35,831 nucleotides of DNA from Smithella sp. M82. GTDB lineage: Bacteria > Desulfobacterota > Syntrophia > Syntrophales > Smithellaceae. Both the position numbers and the translations under genes were made by a program. The notes under the pieces are model-generated. The model had not been told where the DNA came from, searched no databases, and saw nothing but the letters and a program-made list of their open reading frames with translations. The DNA lies in NCBI GenBank assembly GCA_001683985.1, contig MAEO01000205.1, positions 4,955 through 40,785 of the forward strand, read 5' to 3'. Below, one piece after another: positions 25,825 through 33,755 of this stretch (position 1 is its first letter; each line of letters begins with the position of its first letter).

Positions 25825-26883
25825 TCATAAACGTTTGACGGCAAATTCCCTTGAATTTAACGCAGGGTCAATAAAGTTAAGCGGATCGTTATCCCAACAC
25901 GTGCATCTGGGGCAGATATTATTGAGTCCCTTTTTATAATAATCTCGCCTCAATTCAACCATCCCCTTGCTGTTCCATATTTCGTCGATAGAGCTTTCCT
26001 TAAGATCTCCCACAACATATCTTTCCAGTGCGCATGACATGACGGTCCCATCCCAATTTACAACCATAATTTCGAACAGAGACCTGCAGTCACTTTTAAA
26101 CCCGGGGTCAAGGTTCGGCGGATTGAATCCGATTCCATATTTCTGAGCAAGAAGTGCGGCCTCGGCAAATTCATTTTTAGCTGCATCAAGATTAAGCCAG
26201 ATACTTTCAGTCTTCATTTCAGCACCCTGCGCAACCATATTCGGCATGTCAATATTCGATACTTCCAACTCACGAGCCATTTCAACGATCAACGGAAGCT
26301 CAGGAAGGACACTGTTCATTGCCACTATATTGAAAAAGAGCGCTGGTTTTATCCTGCCGGTTTTATGTTTGTAATCACGGATATGTTTTATGTTTTCAAC
26401 GACCGACTCAAATGCATCAATGCCCCGGATCTTTTTGTAAGTCTCTTTTGTCGCGCCGCCCATTGAAATGCAGACTCTGTCCATGCCGATGTCAACAAGC
26501 TGTTTACCCAGCTCTTCCTTCATCGCAATCCCATTGGTATAGAAGAAAACAAAAGGCCCCGATTTCTTAATTTCCTTCAACATGGCAGTATACTCAGGAT
26601 GAAGCAAGGCCTCTCCAAAACCGCTAAACAAAACATTCCTTGCGTATTTAAAGTACGGCCTCACCCTGTTAAAGGTGTCCCAACTGAGAAAGCCGGTCGC
26701 TTGCTTCGTTTCTTTTCGGCTGAAGTTTCGATTGCACATGACACAATTAGAATTACATGAAAGCGTCGGTTCAAGCGTTATGGTCAGGGGCTTTGAAAAA
26801 AGTGTGCTTCTCCTCATTCTTGTTTCAAGCTTGTTTAATAAAAGGTTTGGCATCGAAATCAAATCGTTTCTTCTTATATTCAT
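25825..26883 (-). CDS. Radical SAM/SPASM-domain protein
   Basis: A 352-residue radical SAM enzyme. Cluster-binding CNSNCVMC gives C43, C47 and C50, preceded by ITLEPTLSC. The usual GGEP motif is FSGFGEALLHPEY here. A C-terminal SPASM-like region has CRSLFEI, a GTVMSCAL segment, SIDEIWNS and CPRCTCW, which could bind an auxiliary cluster. AGGAG lies seven bases before the ATG, so the start is firm. It sits between the frameshifted SGNH-like gene and a GT2 gene. It shares the fold but little sequence with the radical SAM protein at 16.2-17.2 kb. No substrate can be assigned; sugar, lipid or peptide modification are all possible. Confidence 0.9.
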   Translation of the reverse strand: MNIRRNDLISMPNLLLNKLETRMRRSTLFSKPLTITLEPTLSCNSNCVMCNRNFSRKETKQATGFLSWDTFNRVRPYFKYARNVLFSGFGEALLHPEYTAMLKEIKKSGPFVFFYTNGIAMKEELGKQLVDIGMDRVCISMGGATKETYKKIRGIDAFESVVENIKHIRDYKHKTGRIKPALFFNIVAMNSVLPELPLIVEMARELEVSNIDMPNMVAQGAEMKTESIWLNLDAAKNEFAEAALLAQKYGIGFNPPNLDPGFKSDCRSLFEIMVVNWDGTVMSCALERYVVGDLKESSIDEIWNSKGMVELRRDYYKKGLNNICPRCTCWDNDPLNFIDPALNSREFAVKRL

Positions 26884-26964
26884 GTCTTAACTCCTGATTT
26901 ATAATAATGCGAAGGAAGTGACGTTTATGACGTTTCTCACGATTTTCGAGACTGGATGAGACCT
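26884..26964. other. Short noncoding gap
   Basis: About 80 bases between the end of the frameshifted SGNH-like gene and the radical SAM start. I see only the Shine-Dalgarno AGGAG of the radical SAM gene and no convincing terminator. Confidence 0.5.
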
Positions 26965-27826
26965 CTACCTCTCTGCCTTGCCTTGCAGCGCTGCTATGAT
27001 TCTATCAGCAAAAAAATCGTATGCCTCAGGATAAAAATGGTTCCATATTTCCACGCTGTAATTAGGATGAGAGGCATCCGTCAGCGGGACAACTTTAGAA
27101 AATTGGAATATCCAATATAAATAAATTAGGAATTTCAGACGCTATTCCTGCTATCTCTTTCCGTATCATCTCATCTTGCCGATACACCTTCTCAGGCAAG
27201 TAACCAGGCAAAAGCGGAAAATGCATATAAAATATTTTTATTTTTGGACTTCTGGTTAGGAAGTGAGTGCTGAGCTTCTGCACATTTTTTACTGTTTCTG
27301 CCGCGTCAATTCTCCCAATATATGTGAATATCTGATTAAATTCTTCTTCGATTTCCTTGTTCTCAAAGCCTATTCTGCCAAAGAAGGCTTGCCATCCATT
27401 CTTATGCTGATAATAGGTCGTATACTGGTCGAAATATGAATCCATTAAGAGAACATCGGGGCGACACTTTAAGAACTCTGCACCCGCTATATATCTTCCA
27501 AGGATGCTATCGGCATAATATCTAGCATAGGATACTTCCTTGCCACCGATAATAGCTACTTTTGGATGATTCCACACGCCGCGTGAGAGATAATGTTCGA
27601 TCAGGCTTGGATCCGCTGTTCGACCTTCCATATAATCGCAGGCAGAATCTGAACGAGCCCACAGATGAGAATTAATGAACACTGGCATTCTCATTTTGAG
27701 TTGCTTGTTTACAAATAAGCATAAGCAACTACCTACAGCCGTTATTTCAAGCTTGTCTATCGCGCTGATTTTTTTATATGCGGGTAGCGCACCAGGAATA
27801 CTCTTGATTAATGTTTTTATTGTCAT
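26965..27826 (-). pseudogene. Frameshifted SGNH/DUF6270-like hydrolase gene
   Basis: The intact frame from ATG 27826 gives 243 residues and stops at 27095. In a neighbouring frame the coding sequence goes on for about 45 more residues, including SKVVPLTDASHPNYSVEIW and NHFYPEAYDFFADRI, to a stop at 26965-26967. Removing one base near 27102-27110 (the AATTTTC stretch) joins them. The N-terminal part has ITAVGSCLC, like the GSC start of SGNH-type DUF6270 proteins of surface-polysaccharide loci, and the lost tail holds the C-terminal histidine block expected of that fold. Such proteins may add or remove acyl groups on sugars. Either the gene is broken or the base call is wrong. No clear ribosome-binding site precedes the ATG. 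Confidence 0.72.
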
Positions 27827-27906
27827 CGTTGCTGATGTTAACTATTTCCAATTGCTATTGCTATTTTCAACATCTTGTCGAAGCGTTTTCTCAGAAAGCC
27901 TTTTTC

Positions 27907-29193
27907 CTAAATCCGGTTATTTTCAGAGCAGATATTCCGGTTAAACGTGATCATGCTGGAAGACAACCCGAGAAAAACAGCAAAGATAAACAGATTGTCG
28001 TTCCGAAACATCATATCCAAAGTCGGCATGGTAAAAGTTGCGATGATAAAATATGCGGCTATCGCAAGCTGTCCGCGAAATCGAAAAATATCCCTCCAGA
28101 GCCTGAGAAGACCGTACAGCAACCAGATAAAACCGATTAGCCCTGCTTCCACAATAAAGTGAGTAATGCCGATGTCACTCAGATGGATCCCCTTGTGCCT
28201 TTGCAAGTTCTGCTCGTTATTGCCTTGCCAATTGAAACTCCAGATACCGCGACCGGTGATCGGATGTTTCGTTATCTCTTTCCAATAGTAATCGTAGGCA
28301 TTCAAGCGCGCCTGGTAGCTGCTTCCGAAACTCCCTCCCCGCTTTGTAAAGTCGGTCGTGGTTCTCTTGACCAATGAGAGATGGCTTAAATCGACGTTTT
28401 GAAGAAACAACCAACCGCAAAGGCAGAACCCTGCAAAAAACATATAAGCGGCGAGCCGCAACGCAGTGAATTCATGCGACAGCATATAGACAACGAAAAT
28501 TGCCAGAAAGATAGCAACAATAAATCCACGTGTCTGTTGCACAAAAATGACCTCACCGTAAAGGGCAACTGAGGCAAGCAAAAACATGATCCGCGAACTT
28601 TGCCGGTACCTGACAAACGCCACGACCGCGGCGGCAGAAATAACAAATTGGCCGACCCCTACACGAAAATAATCTGTTTTTCCAGCAAGCACATCCTTCG
28701 CCAGACCGGGAAATAAGTTTACTCTGCCGTGCCCGAAATATTGAATCGATGCAATCAAGGCTACGGCAAGCGCCATAAAAATAAAATACTTCGCGAATTT
28801 TTCACTATCAACACGCCGGCCAGCCAGTAGAAAGTATATCAGGACAAGTGGAGCGAATTTGACGGCCTTTACGCCAAGAGAGAAACTTTGACCGGCAAAC
28901 CATGCAACGACTAAGCCGAAAACTGTTATTCCCAAAAAGGAGATAATCCACCAGCCATACCTTCCAAACGCAAGTTTTCCGGTAAATAGATTTACGGCCA
29001 GCAGTATCAGAATAATGGGCAGAAGAAGCAGCTTATAATCATCAGGACGTCCGGGTATTTGAGGCGTCAGATAGAAACAATCATTATAAAGAAAAATGAG
29101 GAAACACATGAACAGTTCAAAATTTTTCCTGTATATGATCCAACTGATCGCCAGAAGTATTAAGGAAACACATGCCAGTATTGCCTGATTCAT
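27907..29193 (-). CDS. Wzy-type O-antigen ligase/polymerase
   Basis: A 428-residue polytopic inner-membrane protein with about ten to eleven hydrophobic helices. A long loop near residues 270-345 carries SYQARLNAYDYYWKEI, HPITGRGIWSF and HLSDIGITHFIVEAGLIGF, the pattern of the O-antigen ligase/polymerase (Wzy_C) domain. It probably polymerises flipped repeat units on the periplasmic side; a ligase role cannot be excluded from sequence alone. Its ATG overlaps the stop of the flippase gene (ATGA), so the two are coupled. Confidence 0.88.
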   Translation of the reverse strand: MNQAILACVSLILLAISWIIYRKNFELFMCFLIFLYNDCFYLTPQIPGRPDDYKLLLLPIILILLAVNLFTGKLAFGRYGWWIISFLGITVFGLVVAWFAGQSFSLGVKAVKFAPLVLIYFLLAGRRVDSEKFAKYFIFMALAVALIASIQYFGHGRVNLFPGLAKDVLAGKTDYFRVGVGQFVISAAAVVAFVRYRQSSRIMFLLASVALYGEVIFVQQTRGFIVAIFLAIFVVYMLSHEFTALRLAAYMFFAGFCLCGWLFLQNVDLSHLSLVKRTTTDFTKRGGSFGSSYQARLNAYDYYWKEITKHPITGRGIWSFNWQGNNEQNLQRHKGIHLSDIGITHFIVEAGLIGFIWLLYGLLRLWRDIFRFRGQLAIAAYFIIATFTMPTLDMMFRNDNLFIFAVFLGLSSSMITFNRNICSENNRI

Positions 29194-30719
29194 TTACTGA
29201 ATAACCCCATGCTTCTCAGATAAACACAAAAGATACCCGAGCACAGGAACATCGTCACACTTACCCCTGTGAGGACTGATGACAGCGGACAGAGAATCAG
29301 CGATCTTATACAGGACATGAGAATCAGCAAAATCACTCCGGTAGCAAACCAGACAATCCCCGACCCCTTAACATATTTCCAGAATCCCAACTTCAGAATC
29401 CGAAGAGTCTTTACAACCGCATACCAGTTATTGGTCAACATCTGCGCTATCATGGTTCCCAAGGCGACCCCAAGAAGACCCAGCCACTTGACACCGATAA
29501 AGGTAAGCATCAGGTTTATACCCCCGGAGATTATCGACATCTTTCCCCACGTGGGGTCTATCTTTGCGCTCAGACCGAAACGGGCAAAGATGACATGATG
29601 ATTTTCGAGAGTCAGCATGACACAGAATGTCCAGAGGACTCCCCAACCCACAAAATGCCCTTTGCCCAGCCATAACTGCAGAACGTAATCCCCGAATACT
29701 GCGAGGACAGATATAGCAGCAATCTGGATCATCATACCTAGCGTAGTATTGAGCATCAGCATGTTATGAACGCCACTCCTGTCTCCTGATATGCTTTTCC
29801 TTGAAATAAAAGGGATGCACATGGCGGATGCGGTCGAAGCAAAGGTGAAGGCAATCTGCACCAATCTGTAAGCAGCGGCATAATCGGCAAGCTGCGCAAC
29901 TCCAAGAAATTTCACGATAAAATACTGATCGGTATTAAGAATTAAAAAGGCACCCACACCTATTAATAAATAATCAAATGCAGGCTGTATATGAGGCTTT
30001 ACATCTTGCAAGGTAATATGTGTACTGGCCCTGAAAAGTTTATTGATAAGACTACGAAGAAGTATCCGGAGACCAATCGTGTTCAGTATACTGCGTCCGA
30101 GGAGAACGATTGAGAGTGTAATAATCCCGCCATTCAGGAAATGAAGGACGACAAAATAGCCGAGAAGCGCAAATAACTGAGTTATCGTCTGTACCCAATT
30201 CTGCCAGCCGACTTCGCCATGACTGTTCAGAGTCGTCTCCAGATATTTGGCTTGGCATGTCACAGCCTGAGACAGACAAAAAACTGCCCAGGCACCAAGA
30301 GAAGGAAGGACCAGCCTTTCAGGAAGCTGCAGTGCCCAGATAAACAGGCCGCCTATCGGGAGCATACCCAGAAAAAGGATATACGACGTTACATTGGAAA
30401 CATACTTCGACAGACTATAGTAGTATGAAGCGCCGGCATAGTTCGGATTCGATTCCCTGTCGCCTTTCCCAAGCTCAAAAGCGAGTTGACGACTCAATAC
30501 CGGCGAAAATCCCAAGTCGGCCAAATTGACGAAAAAACTTGTTCCGAGAATAAACAACCAGATACCCAAATCCTCTTTCGGCAGATACCTAAAAAAAAGA
30601 GGTAGTGTGAAAATACCCAGGACAAGTGAGACCACTTGAGATCCCCAGCCTGAAACAACGCCGAACAGGATTTTATTCCTGAACATTCCGGACAGGATTT
30701 TTGGAGCTGATAAGATCAT
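29190..30719 (-). CDS. Wzx-type polysaccharide flippase
   Basis: A 509-residue polytopic inner-membrane protein with about twelve to fourteen helices across the length, of the polysaccharide transporter/MATE-like superfamily. The opening segment GVVSGWGSQVVSLVLGIFTLPLF, followed by YLPKEDLGIWLF and NLADLGFSPVLSRQLA, is typical of Wzx proteins. It would move lipid-linked repeat units across the inner membrane. The ATG overlaps the stop of the ElyC-like gene and its own stop overlaps the Wzy gene, so three genes form a tightly coupled set. Confidence 0.9.
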   Translation of the reverse strand: MILSAPKILSGMFRNKILFGVVSGWGSQVVSLVLGIFTLPLFFRYLPKEDLGIWLFILGTSFFVNLADLGFSPVLSRQLAFELGKGDRESNPNYAGASYYYSLSKYVSNVTSYILFLGMLPIGGLFIWALQLPERLVLPSLGAWAVFCLSQAVTCQAKYLETTLNSHGEVGWQNWVQTITQLFALLGYFVVLHFLNGGIITLSIVLLGRSILNTIGLRILLRSLINKLFRASTHITLQDVKPHIQPAFDYLLIGVGAFLILNTDQYFIVKFLGVAQLADYAAAYRLVQIAFTFASTASAMCIPFISRKSISGDRSGVHNMLMLNTTLGMMIQIAAISVLAVFGDYVLQLWLGKGHFVGWGVLWTFCVMLTLENHHVIFARFGLSAKIDPTWGKMSIISGGINLMLTFIGVKWLGLLGVALGTMIAQMLTNNWYAVVKTLRILKLGFWKYVKGSGIVWFATGVILLILMSCIRSLILCPLSSVLTGVSVTMFLCSGIFCVYLRSMGLFSK

Positions 30720-31390
30720 AGGGTCCGAATTTCCCGAAAGTCATAGCAGAGAAACCAGATTATTTTGGGAAATTCCATGCAAATGTGCTGCAGACTTTCC
30801 AGCGATAGTATAGGTATTCCGAATGTTTTTTCAAAACGGCTTGGCGCCAGTTTTATGTCATACGATGAATCAAAAACTCTGCCGGCGATCATTTTGATTC
30901 TCCTCATATGAAAGGGTGAACTGACGAAAATTGCCCTTTTGAATCCATAAGCATCCATGATCTTTCTCGCCAGGATCATTTCCACATGCGTGTTTTCGAA
31001 ATATCCGGGAATACCGCATTCCTCTTTAATTTTAAAAAAATAATCCATACTGATCTTATCTTCAAATCGTCGCAGGCTCCGACCGATCCCTGGCTTCACA
31101 TCTGGATTCAGAACGGCAGTGAAGCCGGTCTTGTTTTGGTCAACCTGATAGAAACTAAACGATGTCGGGATACAAAGGCGCTTTGAATATCCATCCCCGA
31201 TAAGTTGACGGGCTTTTCTGCGTATTGCATCTAATTCCGGATCGGGAAAGAGAATAATAATATCGGATTTTCCGGGCGCATCTGAGTAGAGTAGATAGTG
31301 TGAGACCAGAATGAGCATGATCCCGATCATGGGAATGGTTGCCAGAATCAGCGCCGATCTCTTTGTGCAGAGAGTTACGGGAAATCGCAT
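30716..31390 (-). CDS. ElyC/SanA/YdcF-family (DUF218) membrane protein
   Basis: A 224-residue protein with one N-terminal membrane helix (about 12-36) and a periplasmic domain. SDIIILFPDPELDAIRRKA near the start of the domain and the later HVEMILARKIMDAYGFKRA followed by VSSPFHMRRIKM match the ElyC/SanA/YdcF family. Members affect envelope integrity and lipid-carrier-dependent polymer synthesis, and occur in EPS loci, but no enzyme activity is firmly established. The usual TxxNA motif is changed (ENTHVEM). Its ATG shares one base with the TAA of the GalE remnant (TAATG), and its stop overlaps the flippase start. Confidence 0.8.
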   Translation of the reverse strand: MRFPVTLCTKRSALILATIPMIGIMLILVSHYLLYSDAPGKSDIIILFPDPELDAIRRKARQLIGDGYSKRLCIPTSFSFYQVDQNKTGFTAVLNPDVKPGIGRSLRRFEDKISMDYFFKIKEECGIPGYFENTHVEMILARKIMDAYGFKRAIFVSSPFHMRRIKMIAGRVFDSSYDIKLAPSRFEKTFGIPILSLESLQHICMEFPKIIWFLCYDFREIRTL

Positions 31391-32064
31391 TACCGTACAG
31401 ATACAACACGGCTGATATTTGAAACACGCCTACGGTTAAGTTTCATCTCCCATTTCCCGGCCGAATTAATAATGAACTCCAAGTCTTCATATTTTAGCAT
31501 CCAACCGGTCAGACTCTTTAATTGCGCGCTGTCCGCAATAAGCACGGGAGGATCACCAGGCCGGCGAGCGGCTTCCTCAACGGAGAAATCAACTTCGATA
31601 ACTTTTTTTACCATTGATACGATTTCTCTTACGGAAAATCCGCGTCCATAGCCGCAGTTCATAGCCGATGATTTACCGGTTTGCATAAGATAATCAAGCG
31701 CACTTACGTGAGCATAAGCAATATCATCCACATGGATATAATCACGGATACATATTCCATCAGGCGTCGGATAATCACTGCCATAAATATGAAGCTTTTC
31801 ACTTTCGCTTTTTGCGCATTTAAGCGCCCTGGCAATCAGATGGGTCGACCTGGCGCAAGCCTGTCCGAGACGACCATCCGTATCGGCTCCGGCTACGTTA
31901 AAATATCTCAACGAAATATAACGGCTATTGCCTGCAGCGGCAACATCAGCAAACGCCCGCTCCGTTATTTCCTTGGTTCTTCCATGATGATACAGCTCCG
32001 CCCTCTCGGTTACATAGATACTAACGCAACCGAAAAGAATTTTTCTATATTTTCTGATGTTCAC
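31390..32064 (-). pseudogene. 5'-truncated UDP-glucose 4-epimerase (GalE) remnant
   Basis: The 224-residue frame aligns with the C-terminal two thirds of GalE: RYISLRYFNVAGADTDGR, YPTPDGICIRDYIHVDD, GYGRGFSVREIV and RRPGDPPVLIADS are hallmarks. Normal GalE is about 330 residues. The NAD-binding Rossmann start (GxxGxxG) is absent, and the catalytic YGRTK reads HHGRTK, so the active-site tyrosine is gone. The segment KILFGCVSIY seems to be a decayed version of the KIVFSSSAAVYG strand, with the following stretch shortened. A GTG at 32064 is the only start, 30 bases after the NusG-like gene. It is very unlikely to be an active epimerase. It may still be translated and coupled to the ElyC-like gene. 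Confidence 0.85.
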
Positions 32065-32094
32065 AACTATGGGTATGGCTGAGCGAAACTTCTA

Positions 32095-32598
32095 TTATAC
32101 CGCTTCGACATCATCCGCGTGCATCTTGATACCCACACTTCTTCCCAGCACATTTATATTGACGATAAACACATGCTGGTCATTCTTCTTATCCAAAATA
32201 CCTTCTGCCCCTTTAAAGACTCCTCTCTTTATCCTTACGGGCGCGCCTTCTTTTAAATGAGGATAAATATCAATTTTTCCTCCGCTTTCGAGCACGATTT
32301 TCAGAGATATTATTTCTTCTTCCCGCGCCGGTGTCGGGTATCCGGGTTTCATTGAAACCAAAGCCACGGCGCCCCTTGCCTTAACGACTTTTAAAATTTC
32401 TTCCGGACTGGGTGTAATGTGCACAAAGAGATACCCGGGAAAAAGCGGATGCTCCACTTGCTTCTGTCTGTCCTTCCATTGGCTCATCTTTTTGACTGAA
32501 GGCAAAAAAGCATCTATCCCCTTTAGCTGTAATTCGTGGGACACAATAAATTCATGTCTCGATTTCACGTATAACGCGTACCAGTTTGTTCTTGACAT
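32095..32598 (-). CDS. NusG-like specialised transcription antiterminator (RfaH/UpxY-type)
   Basis: A 167-residue NusG paralogue. The N-terminal NGN domain (about 5-105) begins WYALYVKSRHEFIVSHEL and has the conserved HPLFPGYLFVH. The C-terminal KOW domain (about 115-167) has GAPVRIKRGVFKGAEGIL. Housekeeping NusG normally sits in a secE-nusG-rplK operon, so a lone copy at the head of a polysaccharide operon points to an operon-specific factor like RfaH, UpxY or LoaP, which help RNA polymerase read through long EPS operons. It is the first intact gene upstream of the Wzx/Wzy and glycosyltransferase genes. The recruitment element is not identified. Confidence 0.9.
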   Translation of the reverse strand: MSRTNWYALYVKSRHEFIVSHELQLKGIDAFLPSVKKMSQWKDRQKQVEHPLFPGYLFVHITPSPEEILKVVKARGAVALVSMKPGYPTPAREEEIISLKIVLESGGKIDIYPHLKEGAPVRIKRGVFKGAEGILDKKNDQHVFIVNINVLGRSVGIKMHADDVEAV

Positions 32599-32614
32599 TC
32601 CTGAATACCTGAAA

Positions 32615-32817
32615 TTATTTTTGCTTTCGAGTCGGCTCCGGCAGAAGAATCTTCACATCGGATTTCTCCGGCAGTTTCCGGGCATGATCATCCGCTTCTT
32701 TTTTTAATTTGTCCTGCAACAGTAATTGTCTTATCCGCTCTTTAACGTTATCATACGACGCTGCGCTTTCCGGCTTTATGTCCATCACTTTGAAAGTGAC
32801 ACGTCAATCACCTCTAA
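32615..32817 (-). pseudogene. C-terminal remnant of a SurA/PpiC-type peptidyl-prolyl isomerase
   Basis: The frame after an upstream TGA reads VTFKVMDIKPESAASYDNVK and ends in EKSDVKILLPE before TAA at 32615-32617. This matches the C-terminal end of SurA/EpsD-like isomerases, where the domain end FKV-D-KP is followed by a helix with (F/Y)D-VK--IR--L---K and a final strand --ADVKI. The preceding 200 or more residues, including the catalytic parvulin domain, are missing. A 56-codon ATG frame starts at 32785 without a ribosome-binding site. EpsD-type isomerases are typical members of exosortase-EPS loci, so this looks like the stump of a lost member. Confidence 0.72.
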
Positions 32818-33489
32818 TCACTTTTTCCTGATTTTTAACTGTTCAATTTCTTCTTTGTACTCCTGCGCGAGTTGTTCCATTTCCACCTTTTTAATCTGGG
32901 TAAGCGGTTCTTTTTCCATGACGGCCTTGACGATGCCTTTGTCTTTATATTTCTTCAGCAGATCTTCCGCCATCACCACAAGCCTGGCGTTATTAGTCTC
33001 ACAGCGTTCCAGCGCCTGTCCGGTTCTTTTTAATTCCGACTGAACCTTGTCTCTCTCCCCTGTCATATTTTTCAAATCGCGTTCCCGATCGCGGCAATGC
33101 TGCGTCGCCTGGGCATACTTCTGCTCCATGTCGGCGAGTTCTTTTTTTATCCTTGCGGACGCATCCTCTGTCTCCTTCAATTTCTTTTCCAGACCCAGCA
33201 CATTATCCTTTAACTTGCCCATCTGAGACGCCAGGGCTTTTTTTTCACCATCCAGTTTATCGATGTCCGCCTTGCATTTAATTTCCAAAGCCGCTGCCGC
33301 CTCCGATTTATCGTCTTCCAGCTTTCTTTGCATATGAGCGGCTTTGCGGCCGGCTTCCTTGAGCCGCTTCTGACAGATTTTCTGCTCTTTTTTAACCTGC
33401 ATATTGCCGATGCCCCAGCCGACTGCCAAACCCAGCGCCAGGGCAATCGCCGGCACGATAAATATCAAGTATTTCTGCATTGATTTCAT
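32818..33489 (-). CDS. Membrane-anchored coiled-coil protein
   Basis: A 223-residue protein from ATG 33489. One N-terminal membrane helix (about 6-27, YLIFIVPAIALALGLAVGW) is followed by a highly charged coiled coil for most of the length (about 32-190), with four scattered cysteines. The C-terminus has the pattern LLKKYKDKGIVKAVMEKEPL followed by QIKKVEMEQLAQEY, which I believe recurs in similar proteins beside porin-like genes, but I cannot name a family. It follows the porin-like gene with a repeat copy between them. The start lies at the repeat edge, with AGAGGTG nine bases upstream; a GTG four codons earlier is a weaker alternative. Function unknown; a periplasmic scaffold is a guess. 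Confidence 0.75.
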   Translation of the reverse strand: MKSMQKYLIFIVPAIALALGLAVGWGIGNMQVKKEQKICQKRLKEAGRKAAHMQRKLEDDKSEAAAALEIKCKADIDKLDGEKKALASQMGKLKDNVLGLEKKLKETEDASARIKKELADMEQKYAQATQHCRDRERDLKNMTGERDKVQSELKRTGQALERCETNNARLVVMAEDLLKKYKDKGIVKAVMEKEPLTQIKKVEMEQLAQEYKEEIEQLKIRKK

Positions 33490-33740
33490 TTGAAAATACA
33501 CCTCTAAGTTATTGTTTGTATTGTTATTTAAAAAACTATCCTTATCAAATCCCCCTTAATCCCCCTTTTCTAAAGGGGGAAGTTTCTCATCAAATCCCTC
33601 TCAATCCCCCTTTTCTAAAGGGGGAAGTTCCCCTCTTGGGCAAAGAGGGCAGGGCTTGAGTTCCCCCCCCTTTTCTAAAGGGGGGTGAGGGGGGATTTTT
33701 ATGCTCCTTATGTGACGGCATGCCGTCATGGGGGTTTCAT
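33484..33740 (-). repeat. Dispersed palindromic repeat, copy B
   Basis: The most regular copy. It is bounded by TTTCAT at 33484-33489 and 33735-33740. Inside are the AT-rich block, the hairpin CCCCCTTTTCTAAAGGGGG at 33561-33579 and a second at about 33606-33624, further CCCC/GGGG units, and the perfect 16-bp palindrome TGACGGCATGCCGTCA at 33713-33728. In minus orientation its downstream edge reads AGAGGTG, nine bases, then ATGAAA, which is the start of the coiled-coil gene. It fills nearly the whole 266-base space after the porin-like gene stop. Confidence 0.9.
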
Positions 33741-33755
33741 AGGATTTTCCCTGCT

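Noticed and set aside
33561..33579. Rho-independent terminator after the porin-like gene
   Set aside because: The hairpin is strong but no T-tract follows it on the minus strand, and similar hairpins recur through the repeat.
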